Of a stretch of 64,000 nt of DNA, positions 32,874-43,336 are shown piece by piece (position 1 is the stretch's first letter; every line of letters starts with the position of its first letter). The notes beneath the pieces are model-generated. The model made no database searches, was not told the origin of the DNA, and was given only the letters and a program-made list of their open reading frames with translations. The translations under genes and the position numbers were made by a program. The stretch comes from Synechococcus sp. GreenBA-s (GTDB lineage: Bacteria > Cyanobacteriota > Cyanobacteriia > PCC-6307 > Cyanobiaceae), in contig NZ_JAGQBX010000003.1 of NCBI RefSeq assembly GCF_024345855.1, forward strand, positions 1 to 64,000, written 5' to 3'.

Positions 32874-33101
32874 ATGAGCTGGGACTTCACCGAAGACGCC
32901 GCCTTCCTGGCGCTGTGCGACGCCTTCAAGGAGAGCGGTGAAACCTCGGCCATCGAATTCCTGGCCAACGGCGAGGGCGCCTTCCACTTCCAGGAACTCA
33001 CCCAGAACGCCGCCGGTGAGGGCCTCGACCTCAGTGACTCCGACGACCTCGAGGAGTTCCAGCAGGAGGTGCTGGAGACCCTGGAGGCCATCTGCAGCTG
33101 A
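32874..33101 (+). CDS. Small acidic conserved-type protein
   Basis: A 75-aa strongly acidic protein starting MSWDFTEDAAFLALCDAFKE, with helical periodicity and a Glu/Asp-rich C-terminal third (DLSDSDDLEEFQQEVLETLE). Two cysteines (C15, C74). No family recognised; soluble and likely cytoplasmic. Longer upstream extension of the frame crosses the DUF2237 gene and is rejected. It is followed by a G/C hairpin near 33148. Confidence 0.65.
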   Translation: MSWDFTEDAAFLALCDAFKESGETSAIEFLANGEGAFHFQELTQNAAGEGLDLSDSDDLEEFQQEVLETLEAICS

Positions 33102-33147
33102 GGGAATGGGTGGCCGCGGTGCGGCCGTCGGTGATCGAGGCTCCCTG

Positions 33148-33167
33148 CCGCCCCGGCCTTGGGGCGG
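33148..33167. terminator. G/C hairpin between convergent genes
   Basis: CCGCCCC, 6-nt loop, GGGGCGG, 46 bp after the stop of the acidic protein and 38 bp before the stop of the converging gene. No T run, so termination is plausible but unproven. Confidence 0.4.
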
Positions 33168-33205
33168 GAGAGCCCTCACCCACCTGAGGGCCTCAGCCCT
33201 CGACG

Positions 33206-33478
33206 TCAGCCGTAGAAGAACGCGATCTCCTTCTCCTTGAGCCCCTCCCAGCCGGCGGCCTTGAGGCGGGCATCGAGGCTGGCCTGGTCGAGGTGCTTGG
33301 AGCCGGTCTTGACGATGCGGTTGCGCATCGACTTCTTGACGCCGCTCCGGGCCCGCTGGCTCTCCAGATCCATCACCTCGTTGTAGAGGGCGAGCATCTC
33401 GGGGGGGATCGGGGTGCCGTCGAGGTCGAGACCTGCGGCAATGGCGTCATCGACGCCGCCGGGACCGGCAATGGCCAT
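33206..33478 (-). CDS. Small conserved-type hypothetical protein
   Basis: A 90-aa soluble protein. The middle PIPPEMLALYNEVMDLESQRARSG and the basic KKSMRNRIVKTGSKHLDQ region look helical; it ends KEKEIAFFYG. No cysteine, signal or membrane segment. It is 66 bp past the metH stop on the same strand and may be read through from metH. Function unknown. Confidence 0.65.
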   Translation of the reverse strand: MAIAGPGGVDDAIAAGLDLDGTPIPPEMLALYNEVMDLESQRARSGVKKSMRNRIVKTGSKHLDQASLDARLKAAGWEGLKEKEIAFFYG

Positions 33479-33544
33479 GGGAGAGGAGCTGGGCTGGCCC
33501 AGGCTGCCACGGCCGGCGGCGGCCCTGCGGCGAGCGGCCTGGCG

Positions 33545-36500
33545 TCAGGCGCTGAAGTAGCGCGCCTGACTGTGCAGGGCCACCAGGGCGGTGGTGCTTT
33601 GCTCGGGCTCCAGCTGGTCGCTCTCATCCATCGAGAGGCCGATCCGCTCGGCGCCGAGCCAGGCGAGCTGCTGCCGGGAATCCGCCACGTTGGGGCAGGC
33701 GGGATAGCCGAAGGAGTAGCGGCTGCCGCGGTAGCGCTGGGCCAGCAGGTCCCGCAGGGGCATGCCTTCCGGATCGGCGCAGCCGAGCTCGCGGCGGATG
33801 CGGGCGTGCACCCACTCCGCCAGGGCCTCGGCCATCTGCACCCCCAGGCCGTGAAAATAGAGGTAGTCGGTGTACTGGTCGGCCTGGAACAGCGTGCGGG
33901 CGAAGGCACTGGCCGTCTCGCCCATGGTGACCGCCTGCATCGGCAGCACATCGCTGGGCTGGAGCCGTCCATCGCCATCGGCACGGGCATCGCGGTAGAA
34001 GTCGGCGATGCAATAGCGGTTGCCGGAGCGCTGGCGCGGCAGGGCGAAGCGGCCCAGCTCGCGGCTGCGCTCGCTGGGATCGAACACCACCAGGGCGTTG
34101 CCCTCACGCCCGCAGGGGTAGTAGCCGTAGGCCAGCCGCGGGGTGAGCAGCTGCTCCGCCAGGCAGCGGTCCATCCACTGCTGCAGCACCGGCTCGGCCT
34201 TCTCGGCCAGCATCGCCTCGTAGTCCTCGCGCGACTGGCCCTGGGCCTTGCGCAGCTGCCACTGGCCGGCGAACAGGGCGTTGCGATCCAGGTAGGCGAA
34301 CACTTCCGCCAGGGGGATCTGGGATTCATCCAGCACCTGGCTGCCCCAGAAGGGCGGCACCAGGGCAGGCTCCTCGGCCACGGCTTCGGAGCGGTGGTCG
34401 TTGGGCCCTGCGGCGACGGCAGGGGCACCGGCATCGGCACTGGAACTGGCCCCGGGAGCCGTTCCGGCGGGATCCCCGGCCGGCACGCCGGCAGCGTCGT
34501 CTGCCGTAGCGGATACGAGCCCCAGGCCCTCGGGGGCCCCGGCGAGGAAGCCCGCCCCGTTGTCCCAGGTGCCGGCTTCCCGGGCCGCCACGTAGGCGTC
34601 CATGAAGCGCAGGTCGGCGAAGGCATCGCGGCCGTAGATCACCTGGCCCCGGTACACCGAGCGGCAGTCCTTGTTGACGAACCGCGGCGTGAGGGCGGCG
34701 CCGCCGAGGATCACCGGCACGCTGATGCCGGCGTCATTGAAGGCCTCGAGGTTGTCCTTCATGAAGGCGGTGGATTTCACCAGCAGGCCACTCATGGCGA
34801 TGCAGTCGGCGTTGTGCTGGCGCTGGGCCTCGATGATCGCCTCCACCGGCTGCTTGATGCCCAGGTTGATCACCTCATAGCCGTTGTTGGTGAGGATGAT
34901 GTCCACCAGGTTCTTGCCGATGTCGTGCACATCGCCCTTCACCGTGGCGATCAGGAACTTGGCCTTGGCGCTGCGCTGGCCGGCCTCGGCGCCCTCCAGC
35001 GTGTCCATCAGCGGCTCGAGGAAAGCCACGGCCGCCTTCATCGTTTCGGCGCTCTGCAGCACGAAGGGCAGTTGCATCTGGCCGCTACCAAACAGCTCAC
35101 CCACCACCTTCATGCCATCGAGCAGAAAGGTGTTGATGATCTCGAGCGGTTGGTACTGCTCAAGACCGAGCTTCAGTGCATCGTCAAGGCCGATGCGCTC
35201 GCCGTCGATGATGTGCTGCTTGAGCCGCTCCTCGATGGGCAGATCGGCGAGCTGCGGTCCGGAGGCCCGGGCCTCCTTGGCGCTCACCCCCTCGAACAGC
35301 TTGGTGAGTTCGGTGAGCGGGTCGTAGACGCAGACCCCGTTCTCGAAGCGGCGCCGATCGTCGATCAGATCGCGGCACACCTGCTGGTGCTCCTCGCTGA
35401 TCTTCACCAGCGGCAGGATCTTGGCCGGGCTCACGATCGCCGCATCCATGCCGGCCTCACAGCAGTCGTGCAGGAACACGGAATTGAGCACGATGCGGGC
35501 CGCCGGTGAGAGGCCGAAGCTCACATTGCTGACGCCGAGCACCACGTGCACCCCCGGCAGATCGGTGCGAATGCGGCGGATGGCCTGCACCGTGGCCAGG
35601 GCATTTTCGCGGTCCTCCTCGATGCCGGTGGAGATCGGCAGGGCCAGGGGGTCGTAGAAGATCTCGTGGGCCGGGATGCCGAACTCCAGGGCATCGCGGT
35701 AGGCGCGCTGGGCGATCACGAACTTGCGCTCGGCCGTGCGGGCCATGCCCTCCTCATCGATGGTGCCCACCACCACGCCGGCGCCATAGGTCTTGGCCAG
35801 CTCCAGCACCTTGAAGAAGCGCTCGTCGCCGTCTTCGTAGTTGGTGGAGTTGAGGATGCACTTGCCGCCGGCCACCTTGAGGCCGGCCTCCATCTTCTGC
35901 CACTCGGTGGAATCGAGCATCAGCGGCAGGTTCACGTTCGTGACCAGCCGGCTCACCAGTTCGCGCATGTCGCGCTCGCCGTCGCGTCCCACATAGTCGA
36001 CGTTCACGTCGAGCACGTGGGCGTTCTCCTTCACCTGGCCGCGGGCCACGGCCACCAGGCCGTCCCAGTCTTCCTCGGCCAGCAGCTCGCGCACCTTCTT
36101 GGAGCCGCTGGCATTGAGGCGCTCGCCGATGATCAGGAAGGAGTTGTCCTGCAGATAGGGCGTGGTGCCGTAGATCGAGGCGGCGGCAGGCTCATAGGCC
36201 AGGGCCGGGCGCGGATCCTCAAGGCTTGCCCGCAGCTCCGGTGTACGCACGCGGCGCTCGGCAGGTTTCATCTCCACCGCCAGCTCCGCCAGGGCGCCGA
36301 TGTGGGCCGGCGTGGTGCCACAGCAGCCGCCGATCACCTGCACGCCGAGGTCTTCCACGAAGTGCAGCAGCTGCATCTTCATCTCCAGCGGCGTGAGCCG
36401 GTAGTGGGCCAACCCGCCGATGTTCTCCGGCAGACCCGCATTGGGGATGCAGCTCACCACAAACGGGCTGTGCTCGCTCAGGTAGCGGATGTGCTCCTTC

Positions 36501-37312
36501 ATCTGCTCCGGGCCCGTGGCGCAGTTGAGACCGAGCACATCGATGGGGAACGGCTCGAGGATCGCCACCACTGCGGCGATGTCCGAGCCCACCAGCATCG
36601 TGCCGGTGGTCTCCATGGTCACGCTCACCATCAGCGGCCGCCGCTGGCCGGTCCTGGCAAAGGCCTGCTCGATGCCCTGCAGCGCCGCCTTGATCTGCAG
36701 CACGTCCTGGCAGGTCTCGACGATGAACAGGTCCACGTCGCCGGCGATCAGGCCCTCGGCCTGCTCAGCGAAGGAGTCGCGCAGCTCATCGAAGCCCACG
36801 TGGCCCAGGGTGGGCAGCTTGGTGGTGGGGCCCATGGAGCCCGCCACGAAGCGGGGCTTCTCGGGGGTGCTGTAGGCATCCGCCATCTCCCGCGCCAGCT
36901 CGGCGGCCCGCTGGTTGATGGCGAAGGCCTGGTCCTGCAGGTCGTATTCCGCCAGCACGATCGAGGCCGCCCCGAAGGTGTCGGTCTCGATCACGTCGGC
37001 ACCCACCTCCAGGAACTGGCGGTGCACCGCCTGCACCGCATCGGGGCGGGTGAACACCAGCTGCTCGTTGCAGCCCTCCAGGGCCGGCCCGCCGAAGTCC
37101 TCGGCCGTCAGGTCCATCTGCTGCAGCGAGGTGCCCGTGGCGCCGTCGAACACCAGCACCGGCCGCTCGGGGCTGTGCAGCCGCTCCAGGAAGCCCATCC
37201 GCGCCGGGCGCTCCCGGGCCGCTGGGGCGGCGGCCGGTGCGCCTGTGGCCTTCTCACTGGGGTTCACGCCAGTGGTGACGGGGCCCCTGGGGGCGGCGGG
37301 GGTGCGGGTCAT
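33545..37312 (-). CDS. metH: Cobalamin-dependent methionine synthase
   Basis: A 1255-aa modular enzyme transferring methyl from 5-methyl-THF to homocysteine through cobalamin. Order: homocysteine/zinc domain (about 40-340; [10 protein letters not shown] and [11 protein letters not shown] carry the Cys ligands), pterin domain (about 370-640; [26 protein letters not shown]), cap and B12-binding domain (DVHDIGKNL with the lower-ligand His near 785), then the AdoMet reactivation domain (about 1000-1250; PACPNVADS). An Ala/Pro/Gly-rich insert near 915-985 separates the B12 and reactivation domains. The first 38 residues are low-complexity; M39 (GFLERLHS) is another possible start. The ATG overlaps the ilvE stop by one base (TGATG). 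Confidence 0.97.
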   Translation of the reverse strand: MTRTPAAPRGPVTTGVNPSEKATGAPAAAPAARERPARMGFLERLHSPERPVLVFDGATGTSLQQMDLTAEDFGGPALEGCNEQLVFTRPDAVQAVHRQFLEVGADVIETDTFGAASIVLAEYDLQDQAFAINQRAAELAREMADAYSTPEKPRFVAGSMGPTTKLPTLGHVGFDELRDSFAEQAEGLIAGDVDLFIVETCQDVLQIKAALQGIEQAFARTGQRRPLMVSVTMETTGTMLVGSDIAAVVAILEPFPIDVLGLNCATGPEQMKEHIRYLSEHSPFVVSCIPNAGLPENIGGLAHYRLTPLEMKMQLLHFVEDLGVQVIGGCCGTTPAHIGALAELAVEMKPAERRVRTPELRASLEDPRPALAYEPAAASIYGTTPYLQDNSFLIIGERLNASGSKKVRELLAEEDWDGLVAVARGQVKENAHVLDVNVDYVGRDGERDMRELVSRLVTNVNLPLMLDSTEWQKMEAGLKVAGGKCILNSTNYEDGDERFFKVLELAKTYGAGVVVGTIDEEGMARTAERKFVIAQRAYRDALEFGIPAHEIFYDPLALPISTGIEEDRENALATVQAIRRIRTDLPGVHVVLGVSNVSFGLSPAARIVLNSVFLHDCCEAGMDAAIVSPAKILPLVKISEEHQQVCRDLIDDRRRFENGVCVYDPLTELTKLFEGVSAKEARASGPQLADLPIEERLKQHIIDGERIGLDDALKLGLEQYQPLEIINTFLLDGMKVVGELFGSGQMQLPFVLQSAETMKAAVAFLEPLMDTLEGAEAGQRSAKAKFLIATVKGDVHDIGKNLVDIILTNNGYEVINLGIKQPVEAIIEAQRQHNADCIAMSGLLVKSTAFMKDNLEAFNDAGISVPVILGGAALTPRFVNKDCRSVYRGQVIYGRDAFADLRFMDAYVAAREAGTWDNGAGFLAGAPEGLGLVSATADDAAGVPAGDPAGTAPGASSSADAGAPAVAAGPNDHRSEAVAEEPALVPPFWGSQVLDESQIPLAEVFAYLDRNALFAGQWQLRKAQGQSREDYEAMLAEKAEPVLQQWMDRCLAEQLLTPRLAYGYYPCGREGNALVVFDPSERSRELGRFALPRQRSGNRYCIADFYRDARADGDGRLQPSDVLPMQAVTMGETASAFARTLFQADQYTDYLYFHGLGVQMAEALAEWVHARIRRELGCADPEGMPLRDLLAQRYRGSRYSFGYPACPNVADSRQQLAWLGAERIGLSMDESDQLEPEQSTTALVALHSQARYFSA

Positions 37313-38229
37313 CAGCCGTCCAGGCGCACGCGGGTGACCCAGTGGTCATAGGCGGGATCGCGGCCCTCCGTGATCGCGGTGAGGCGCTCGCGCAGCCGTT
37401 CCATCAACGGGCGCTGGGCGGGCAGGTCGGTGCTCTCCACCCGGCGCACCGGCGTCACCTTGGCGGCGGTGCCGCTGAGGAACACCTCATCGGCCACGAA
37501 CAGCTCACTCTTGTCCACCGCCCGCTCGACCACCTCGACGCCCATGGCCTTGGCCAGCTCGATCACGCTGGCACGGGTGATCCCCTCGAGGATGTCCTGG
37601 TCGACGCCGGGGGTGATCAGCACTCCGTCGCGCACGATGAACAGGTTCATGCCGCTGGCCTCACTCACCTTGCCGCGGCTGTTCATCAGGATGGCCTCGT
37701 CGAAGCCGCTCTTCACCGCTTCGGTCTTGGCCAGGGAGCTGGTGATGTAGGCGCCGCTGATCTTGCCGCGCAGGGGCAGGGAGCGGTCCTCCTGGCGGGT
37801 CCAGGAGCTGATGCGGCAGCTCACGCCCTCGGGGGAGAGATAGTCGCCCAGTTCCAGGCCGTAGATCAGGAAGTCGGTCTCGATGTTATGCAGCCGCGGC
37901 GCGATGCCCAGGTCGCTGGTCCACACGAACGGGCGCAGATAGACCGGACAGGTGGGCTTGTTGGCCCGCAGGAACGCCACGATCGCGCTGTGAATCGTGT
38001 CTTCGTTCAGCTCGGTGAGCAGCAGCCGCGCGCTCTGGCTCAGACGGCGGGCGTGGCGATCGGCGCGGAACAGCAGGATCTCGTTCGGATCCGCCGGATT
38101 GGGCAGGGCCCGCATCCCCCCGAAGGCGCCGGTGCCGTAGTGCAGGGCGTGGGTCGCCACCGAGATGGTGGCGTCTTCAAACAGCACGCACTTGCCGTCA
38201 AACCAGGCATAGGGCAGGAACTGATGCAT
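37312..38229 (-). CDS. ilvE: Branched-chain amino acid aminotransferase
   Basis: A 305-aa fold-type IV PLP enzyme catalysing the last step of Leu/Ile/Val synthesis. Family text: [38 protein letters not shown] at the N-terminus, the PLP Lys in [18 protein letters not shown] near 160, [20 protein letters not shown] near 188, and [13 protein letters not shown] near 255. Full length. It is the first gene of an ilvE-metH pair, both amino-acid enzymes, and diverges from cobN across 109 bp. Confidence 0.96.
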   Translation of the reverse strand: MHQFLPYAWFDGKCVLFEDATISVATHALHYGTGAFGGMRALPNPADPNEILLFRADRHARRLSQSARLLLTELNEDTIHSAIVAFLRANKPTCPVYLRPFVWTSDLGIAPRLHNIETDFLIYGLELGDYLSPEGVSCRISSWTRQEDRSLPLRGKISGAYITSSLAKTEAVKSGFDEAILMNSRGKVSEASGMNLFIVRDGVLITPGVDQDILEGITRASVIELAKAMGVEVVERAVDKSELFVADEVFLSGTAAKVTPVRRVESTDLPAQRPLMERLRERLTAITEGRDPAYDHWVTRVRLDG

Positions 38230-38338
38230 GGGGCTGGCGGGGGGAGTGCGGTGCTGGGGCGGAACGGGCGGCCGGAGCGGCCACGGATGGCACCGATCTT
38301 CTCACCGCCGCCTCCGCGCCAGCCCCCAGGATGGGGCC

Positions 38339-41300
38339 ATGCATCGGCTCGCGGCGGTTCCCGGCAGCACCAGCCCCCTGGAGGGTCCCAGCTTCGTGGA
38401 GCAGCCCGGCGCTCCGCTGGTGGTGCTCAGCAGCGCCGATACCGACCTCAGCGGTCTGGCGACCCTTCTGGCGGCGCGCCCCGAGCTGCCGGAGCTGCGG
38501 GGCCTCAACCTGGCGGCCCTGGAGCACCCGGCCGTGCTCGACCACTACCTGCGCACCAGCCTGGGCCAGACCCAGGTGGTGCTGGTGCGGCTCCTCGGCG
38601 GCCGGGGGCACTGGAGCTATGGACTGGAGCAGCTGCGGGGCTGGGCGGCGGCGCCCGGGCGGCAGCTGGTGGTGACGGCCGGCACGGCCGAGGAGGAGCA
38701 GGCCCTGGCGGCGCTGGGCACGGTGGAGCCGGAGCTGGCGATCGCCCTGGGGCGCTGCCTGCGCGAGGGGGGCGAGGCCAACCTGCTGGCCGTAGTCTCG
38801 GCCCTGGCGCTCCTGGCGGGTGGTGAACAGCCGGCAGCGCCGGCCGTGCTGCCCAGCCCCGATCCCCTGCCGTTCGACTGGCGCGATGAGCCCGGCGATC
38901 GGGTGGGGGTGATCCTCTACCGGGCCCTGCGCCAGGCGGGAGACCTGGCCCTGGCCGAGGCGATCCTGGCGGCCCTGCGCCAGCGGGGCCTCTGCCCGCG
39001 GGCCCTGTGGGTGAGCGGCCTGCGCGAGGGCGCCGTGCAGCGCGGCGTGGCCGATCTGCTCGGCCGCGAGCGGTTGCAGGTGGTGCTCTGCACCACGTCG
39101 TTCGCCTCGGTGCAGTTCGAGGAGGCGGGGCTGGGGGCGCCCCTGTGGGAGGCCCTGGCGGTGCCGGTACTGCAGGTGCTCTGCAGTACCCAGGGGCGCG
39201 CGGCCTGGGCGGAGAGCTCCATCGGCCTGGCGCCCCTGGATCTCACCCTGCAGGTGGCCCTGCCGGAGCTGGACGGGCGGATCACCACCCGGGTGGGGGC
39301 CTTCAAGGAGCTGGTCGGGGCCGACGGCCGGCTGGCCACGGGCCTGCACCGCTACGAACCCGACCGGGAGCGGCTCGGCTGGATCGCCGAGCTGGCCGGG
39401 CGCTGGGCGGACCTGCGCCGCACCCCGGCGGCGGAGCGGCGCCTGGCCCTGGTGCTGGCCAACTACCCCACCCGCAACGCCAGGCTGGCCAACGGCGTGG
39501 GCCTCGACACCCCCGCCAGCGCCGCCGCGATGCTGGGCTGGCTGGCCGAGGCCGGCTACGACCTGGGCGAGGGGGCCCTGCCGGCCACGGGCGATGCCCT
39601 GATCCAGCGCCTGCTGGCGGGCCGCACCAACGACCCGGAGAGCCACCACCGCCCGCCCCTGGCCCACCTGCCCCTGGCCGACTATCTGGGCTGGTACGGC
39701 GAGCTGCCGGCGGCGGGCCGGGAGCGACTGGAGGCCCGCTGGGGCCCTCCCGCGGCCGATCCCAGCCTGGCGGCCGCAGGCTTCCCGATCCAGGGCCTGC
39801 GCTTCGGGCGGGTGTGCCTGCTGATCCAGCCCGAGCGCGGCTACGACCGCGACCCCAGCCTCAGCTACCACTGCCCCGACCTGCCGCCGCCCCACGCCTA
39901 CCTGGCCCAGTACCTGTGGCTGCGGCAGGAGGCGGGGGTGCAGCTGGTGTGCCACGTGGGCAAGCACGGCAACCTCGAGTGGCTGCCGGGCAAGGGCCTG
40001 GGCCTCTCGGGCGACTGCTACCCGGAGTGGGCCCTGGGCCCGCTGCCCCACGTCTACCCCTTCATCGTCAACGACCCCGGCGAGGGCTCCCAGGCCAAGC
40101 GCCGCGCCCAGGCGGTGATCCTCGATCACCTCACCCCGCCCCTGGGCCGCGCCGGCCTGCACGGCGACCTGCGGCAGCTGGAGGCCCTGATCGACGAGTA
40201 CTGGGAGGCGACCCAGCTGGGCAGTGAGCGGGCGGGGATCCTGCGGGAGCAGGTGCTGACGCGCCTGGCGGAGCTGGACCTGCCCATGGGACGTGGCGGC
40301 GGCTCACGGACAGGGGCGGACGCCATGCCCGGGGCGACAGCCCGACAGGACGGCGAGGCGCGCCTGGAGGCGGCCGATGGCTATCTCTGCGAGCTGAAGG
40401 AGGCCCAGATCCGCACCGGGCTGCACATCTTCGGCCACCTGCCCGAACCCGGCGCCCTGGCGGAGCTGTTGCTCTGCCTAGCCCGCCCGCCCGTGGCGGA
40501 GGGGGCCGGCCTCACCCAGGCCCTGGCGGCCGACCTGGGTCTGGCCTTCGACCCCTGGGCCGAGGCCGAGGAGAGCCCATTGGACACCGCCGACCGTGGG
40601 CGCCTATCGGAGCTGGGCTGCGCGTCGGCCCGCCATGGAGGCGACGGCATCGCCTGGCTGGAGGAGCGGGCCCTGGAGCTGATGGTGGAGCTGCTCGAGC
40701 CCGGAGAGACCCCCGGGCCAGGGGGCCAGCCTCCAGGCCCCGCCACGGCCGCCGTTCTCGAGCGCCTGCGGCGCCGGCTGGTGCCGGATCTGCTGCGCTG
40801 CGGCGAGGCCGAGCGCCAGGCCTTCCTGACGGCGGTGGCCGGAGGCCGCATCGCCGCCGGCCCCTCCGGCGCCCCCACCCGCGGCCGCCCGGACCTGCTG
40901 CCGACGGGCCGCAACTTCTACAGCGTGGACCTGCGGGGCCTGCCCAGCGAAGCCGCCTGGGACCTGGGACGCCGCAGCGCCGAACTGCTGCTGGAGCTGC
41001 ACCTGCAGGAGGAGGGCGAGCCCCTGCGCCGGCTGGCCCTCTCGGTGTGGGGCACGGCCACCATGCGCAACGGCGGTGAGGACATCGCCCAGGCCCTGGC
41101 CTTGATGGGCGTGCGTCCGGTGTGGGATGGCCCCACGCGCCGCCTGGTGGACCTGGAGCTGATCCAGCTGGCGGACCTGGGCCGGCCGCGGGTGGATGTG
41201 ACACTGCGCATCTCCGGCCTGTTCCGCGATGCCTTCCCCCAACTGGTGAGCTGGGTGAACCGTGCCACGGCCCTGGTGGCCGCCCAGCCGGAACCGGAGG

Positions 41301-42088
41301 CGGACAACCCCCTGGCCGCCGCCGCCCGCCGCGACGGCCACGCCGGCCGGGTGTACGGCTCGGCGCCGGGGGCCTATGGCGCCGGCCTGCAGGGACTGAT
41401 CGACAGCGGCCAGTGGGAGGAGCGCCGCGACCTGGGCGAGGCCTTTCTGAACTGGAGCGGCTGGCGCTACGAGAGCCCCAGCGCAGACCAGCGCTGCGAG
41501 GCAGTGGCCGACCGCCCGGGCCTGGAGCAGCGGCTGCAGGAGGTGCAGGTGGTGCTGCACAACCAGGACAACCGCGAGCACGACCTGCTCGACTCCGACG
41601 ACTACTACCAGTTCCAGGGGGGGCTGAGCGCGGCCACCGAGGCGGTGCGGGGCACGGCCCCGGCCCTCTGGTTCGGCGACCACTCCCGCTCCCAGCGGCC
41701 CCGGCTGCACCGGATCGAGCGCGAGTTCGACAAGGTGATCCGCTCGCGCCTGCTCAACCCCCGCTGGATCGGAGCGATGCAGCGCCACGGCTACAAGGGC
41801 GGCTTCGAGATGGCCGCCAGCCTCGACTACCTGTTCGCCTACGACGCCAGCAGCGGCCGCGTGCCGGACTGGAGCTACGGCGCCCTCAGCGACCAGTGGC
41901 TCGGCGATCCGGCCGTGCTCGACTTCCTGCGGCGCTGCAATCCCTGGGCGCTGCGGGACATGGCCGAGCGGCTGCTGGAGGCCCACCACCGCGGCCTCTG
42001 GACCTCCGCGACGGCGTCCCAACTGGAGCGGCTGCGGGAGCGGGTGCTGGAGGCCGAGGCGTTGGTGGAGGGGGCGGCAGGCCCCTGA
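38339..42088 (+). CDS. cobN: Cobaltochelatase CobN subunit
   Basis: A 1249-aa large chelatase subunit of the CobN/ChlH family, which inserts Co2+ into hydrogenobyrinate a,c-diamide with ATPase partners. Recognised blocks: [22 protein letters not shown] near 182, [21 protein letters not shown] near 538, [28 protein letters not shown]-like stretch near 565, [19 protein letters not shown] near 685, and [26 protein letters not shown] near 1080. It is distinguished from ChlH by the overall match to the CobN C-terminal half. A variable Gly/Ala insert (about 655-680) breaks the middle. The start ATG at 38339 is preferred over one at 38228 that overlaps ilvE. The 3' end nearly abuts the convergent gene. 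Confidence 0.93.
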   Translation: [1249 protein letters not shown]

Positions 42089-42091
42089 CCC

Positions 42092-42622
42092 TCAGCTGGT
42101 GATGTCCTTGGCCCAGGCCTTGAAGGTGTCGGTGGAGCCGGGCTTGGCGGACTGCTGGGAGATCTGGGGCTGGGCCTGGGCGCTGGCCTGCTCCTTCTCC
42201 TGCTTGATCGCCGCCGGACCGCCGGGGGCGTTCACCGCCACGGCCGAACCCTTCATCCGCTCGCCGAGTTCAGCACTGCTGAGTCGTTCGGCGAAGGTCT
42301 TCTTGACGGGCTTGGGCACACCGCCAGTGAGGTTGATCTCGGCTTCGACCGTCTCGGCACCGGGCAGGCCGGGGCTGCGCATCTTGGCCTGGGCCTCCAT
42401 GGAGGCCACCTCATCCACCAGCTCCTTCATGCCGGGGCTGCTGGCGGTACCGGGGAAGGTGTGGCGGATGGTGTTGGAGCGACGCATGAAGGCCAGGTCG
42501 CCCACGCTCTTGGCCGCGTCGGGATCGAGGAAGAAGGTCTCCTCCTTCTTCGGGGCCTGGGGAGCGGCATTGCCACTGGTGATGGACTTCTTGGAACCCA
42601 GCAGGCGATCAAACAGGCCCAT
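42092..42622 (-). CDS. Cyanobacterial-type hypothetical protein
   Basis: A 176-aa soluble, mostly disordered-looking protein. It starts MGLFDRLLGSKKS and has SVGDLAFMRRSNTIRHTFPGT near 38-58, GVPKPVKKTFAERLSSAELGERMKG near 105-129, and a Gln/Ser-rich tail. Lys/Ser richness suggests interaction or regulation rather than catalysis. The ATG at 42622 is chosen because upstream in-frame sequence overlaps the PHP gene. Function unknown. Confidence 0.7.
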   Translation of the reverse strand: MGLFDRLLGSKKSITSGNAAPQAPKKEETFFLDPDAAKSVGDLAFMRRSNTIRHTFPGTASSPGMKELVDEVASMEAQAKMRSPGLPGAETVEAEINLTGGVPKPVKKTFAERLSSAELGERMKGSAVAVNAPGGPAAIKQEKEQASAQAQPQISQQSAKPGSTDTFKAWAKDITS

Positions 42623-42651
42623 CGGCGGGGTGCGGAAAAGCTGATGGAACC

Positions 42652-43335
42652 CTAGCGGCCGTGGAGCTCCAGACCGTGGGTATCCGTACCGCAACTTCGC
42701 AGAAGCCCAAGGCCCTCCAGCTGCGCGGCGATCGACTCGCACACCAGCGGCGTGGGCTGCCAGCGGGGCTGCATGGCGTAGTCGTACCAGGCCTCACCGC
42801 CATCCAGGCCCAGCTCGGCCGCCGCCGTGATCAGGCGGGCGAAGGGCAGCCGGTAGCGGGCCGGGTGGGCCAGCAGCGCCAGGCCGCCGGCGCCGTGGAT
42901 ACGCCGCACCACCTCCCCGGCCCGCAGGGTCTCCCCCACGGGCGCACGGCCCTGGCGGTAGGGGGCCAGGGCCGTGCTGGCCTCGCTGCCGGTCTCGTCA
43001 AAGCCGAGGGCGAGCACGTGCACCAGGCAACCCTCCAGCAGGCAGCTGATCTCCACGCCGCTCCAGAGCGTGGGCACCGCCGTCCCCCGTTCAGCCTCGG
43101 CAGCCAGCCAGAGCCGCAGGGGCGCCAGGGCGGCCGTGCTGTGGTGGTCGGTCACCGCCAGGTGGCGCAGGCCCAAGGCCACGGCCTGCTCCCCCAGCCG
43201 CTCGGGGGCCAGGCTGCCGTCGCTGCAGAGGGTGTGGCAGTGGAAGTTGAGCTCACCGGGGCAGCTGCCGGCATGGACCCCCGCCAGCACCGCCGCCAGG
43301 GGATGCGGGTGGGCAGCGGACCCGCTCACGCCCAC
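42652..43335 (-). CDS. PHP-domain phosphoesterase
   Basis: About 227 aa from a GTG next to the hemJ stop. PHP metal-binding motifs are present: NFHCHTLCSDGSLAPERL near 30 (HxH), AVTDHHSTAAL near 60 (DHH), GVEISC near 93, LALLAHPARYRLPF near 156, and GTDTHG near the C-terminus. This is the TrpH-like standalone group (3',5'-nucleotide or nuclease activities). Cytoplasmic. It follows hemJ with effectively no gap. Confidence 0.9.
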   Translation of the reverse strand: MGVSGSAAHPHPLAAVLAGVHAGSCPGELNFHCHTLCSDGSLAPERLGEQAVALGLRHLAVTDHHSTAALAPLRLWLAAEAERGTAVPTLWSGVEISCLLEGCLVHVLALGFDETGSEASTALAPYRQGRAPVGETLRAGEVVRRIHGAGGLALLAHPARYRLPFARLITAAAELGLDGGEAWYDYAMQPRWQPTPLVCESIAAQLEGLGLLRSCGTDTHGLELHGR

Positions 43336-43336
43336 C

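Noticed and set aside
33293-35509. Plus-strand open frame of 738 codons opposite metH
   Set aside because: A shadow of metH; the metH reading has complete, ordered catalytic domains.
38230-38338. Possible cobalamin riboswitch between ilvE and cobN
   Set aside because: The 109-bp spacer is too short and shows no B12-box-like sequence.
38198-40162. Minus-strand open frame of 654 codons opposite cobN
   Set aside because: A His/Gln/Ala/Gly-rich shadow of cobN with no family resemblance.
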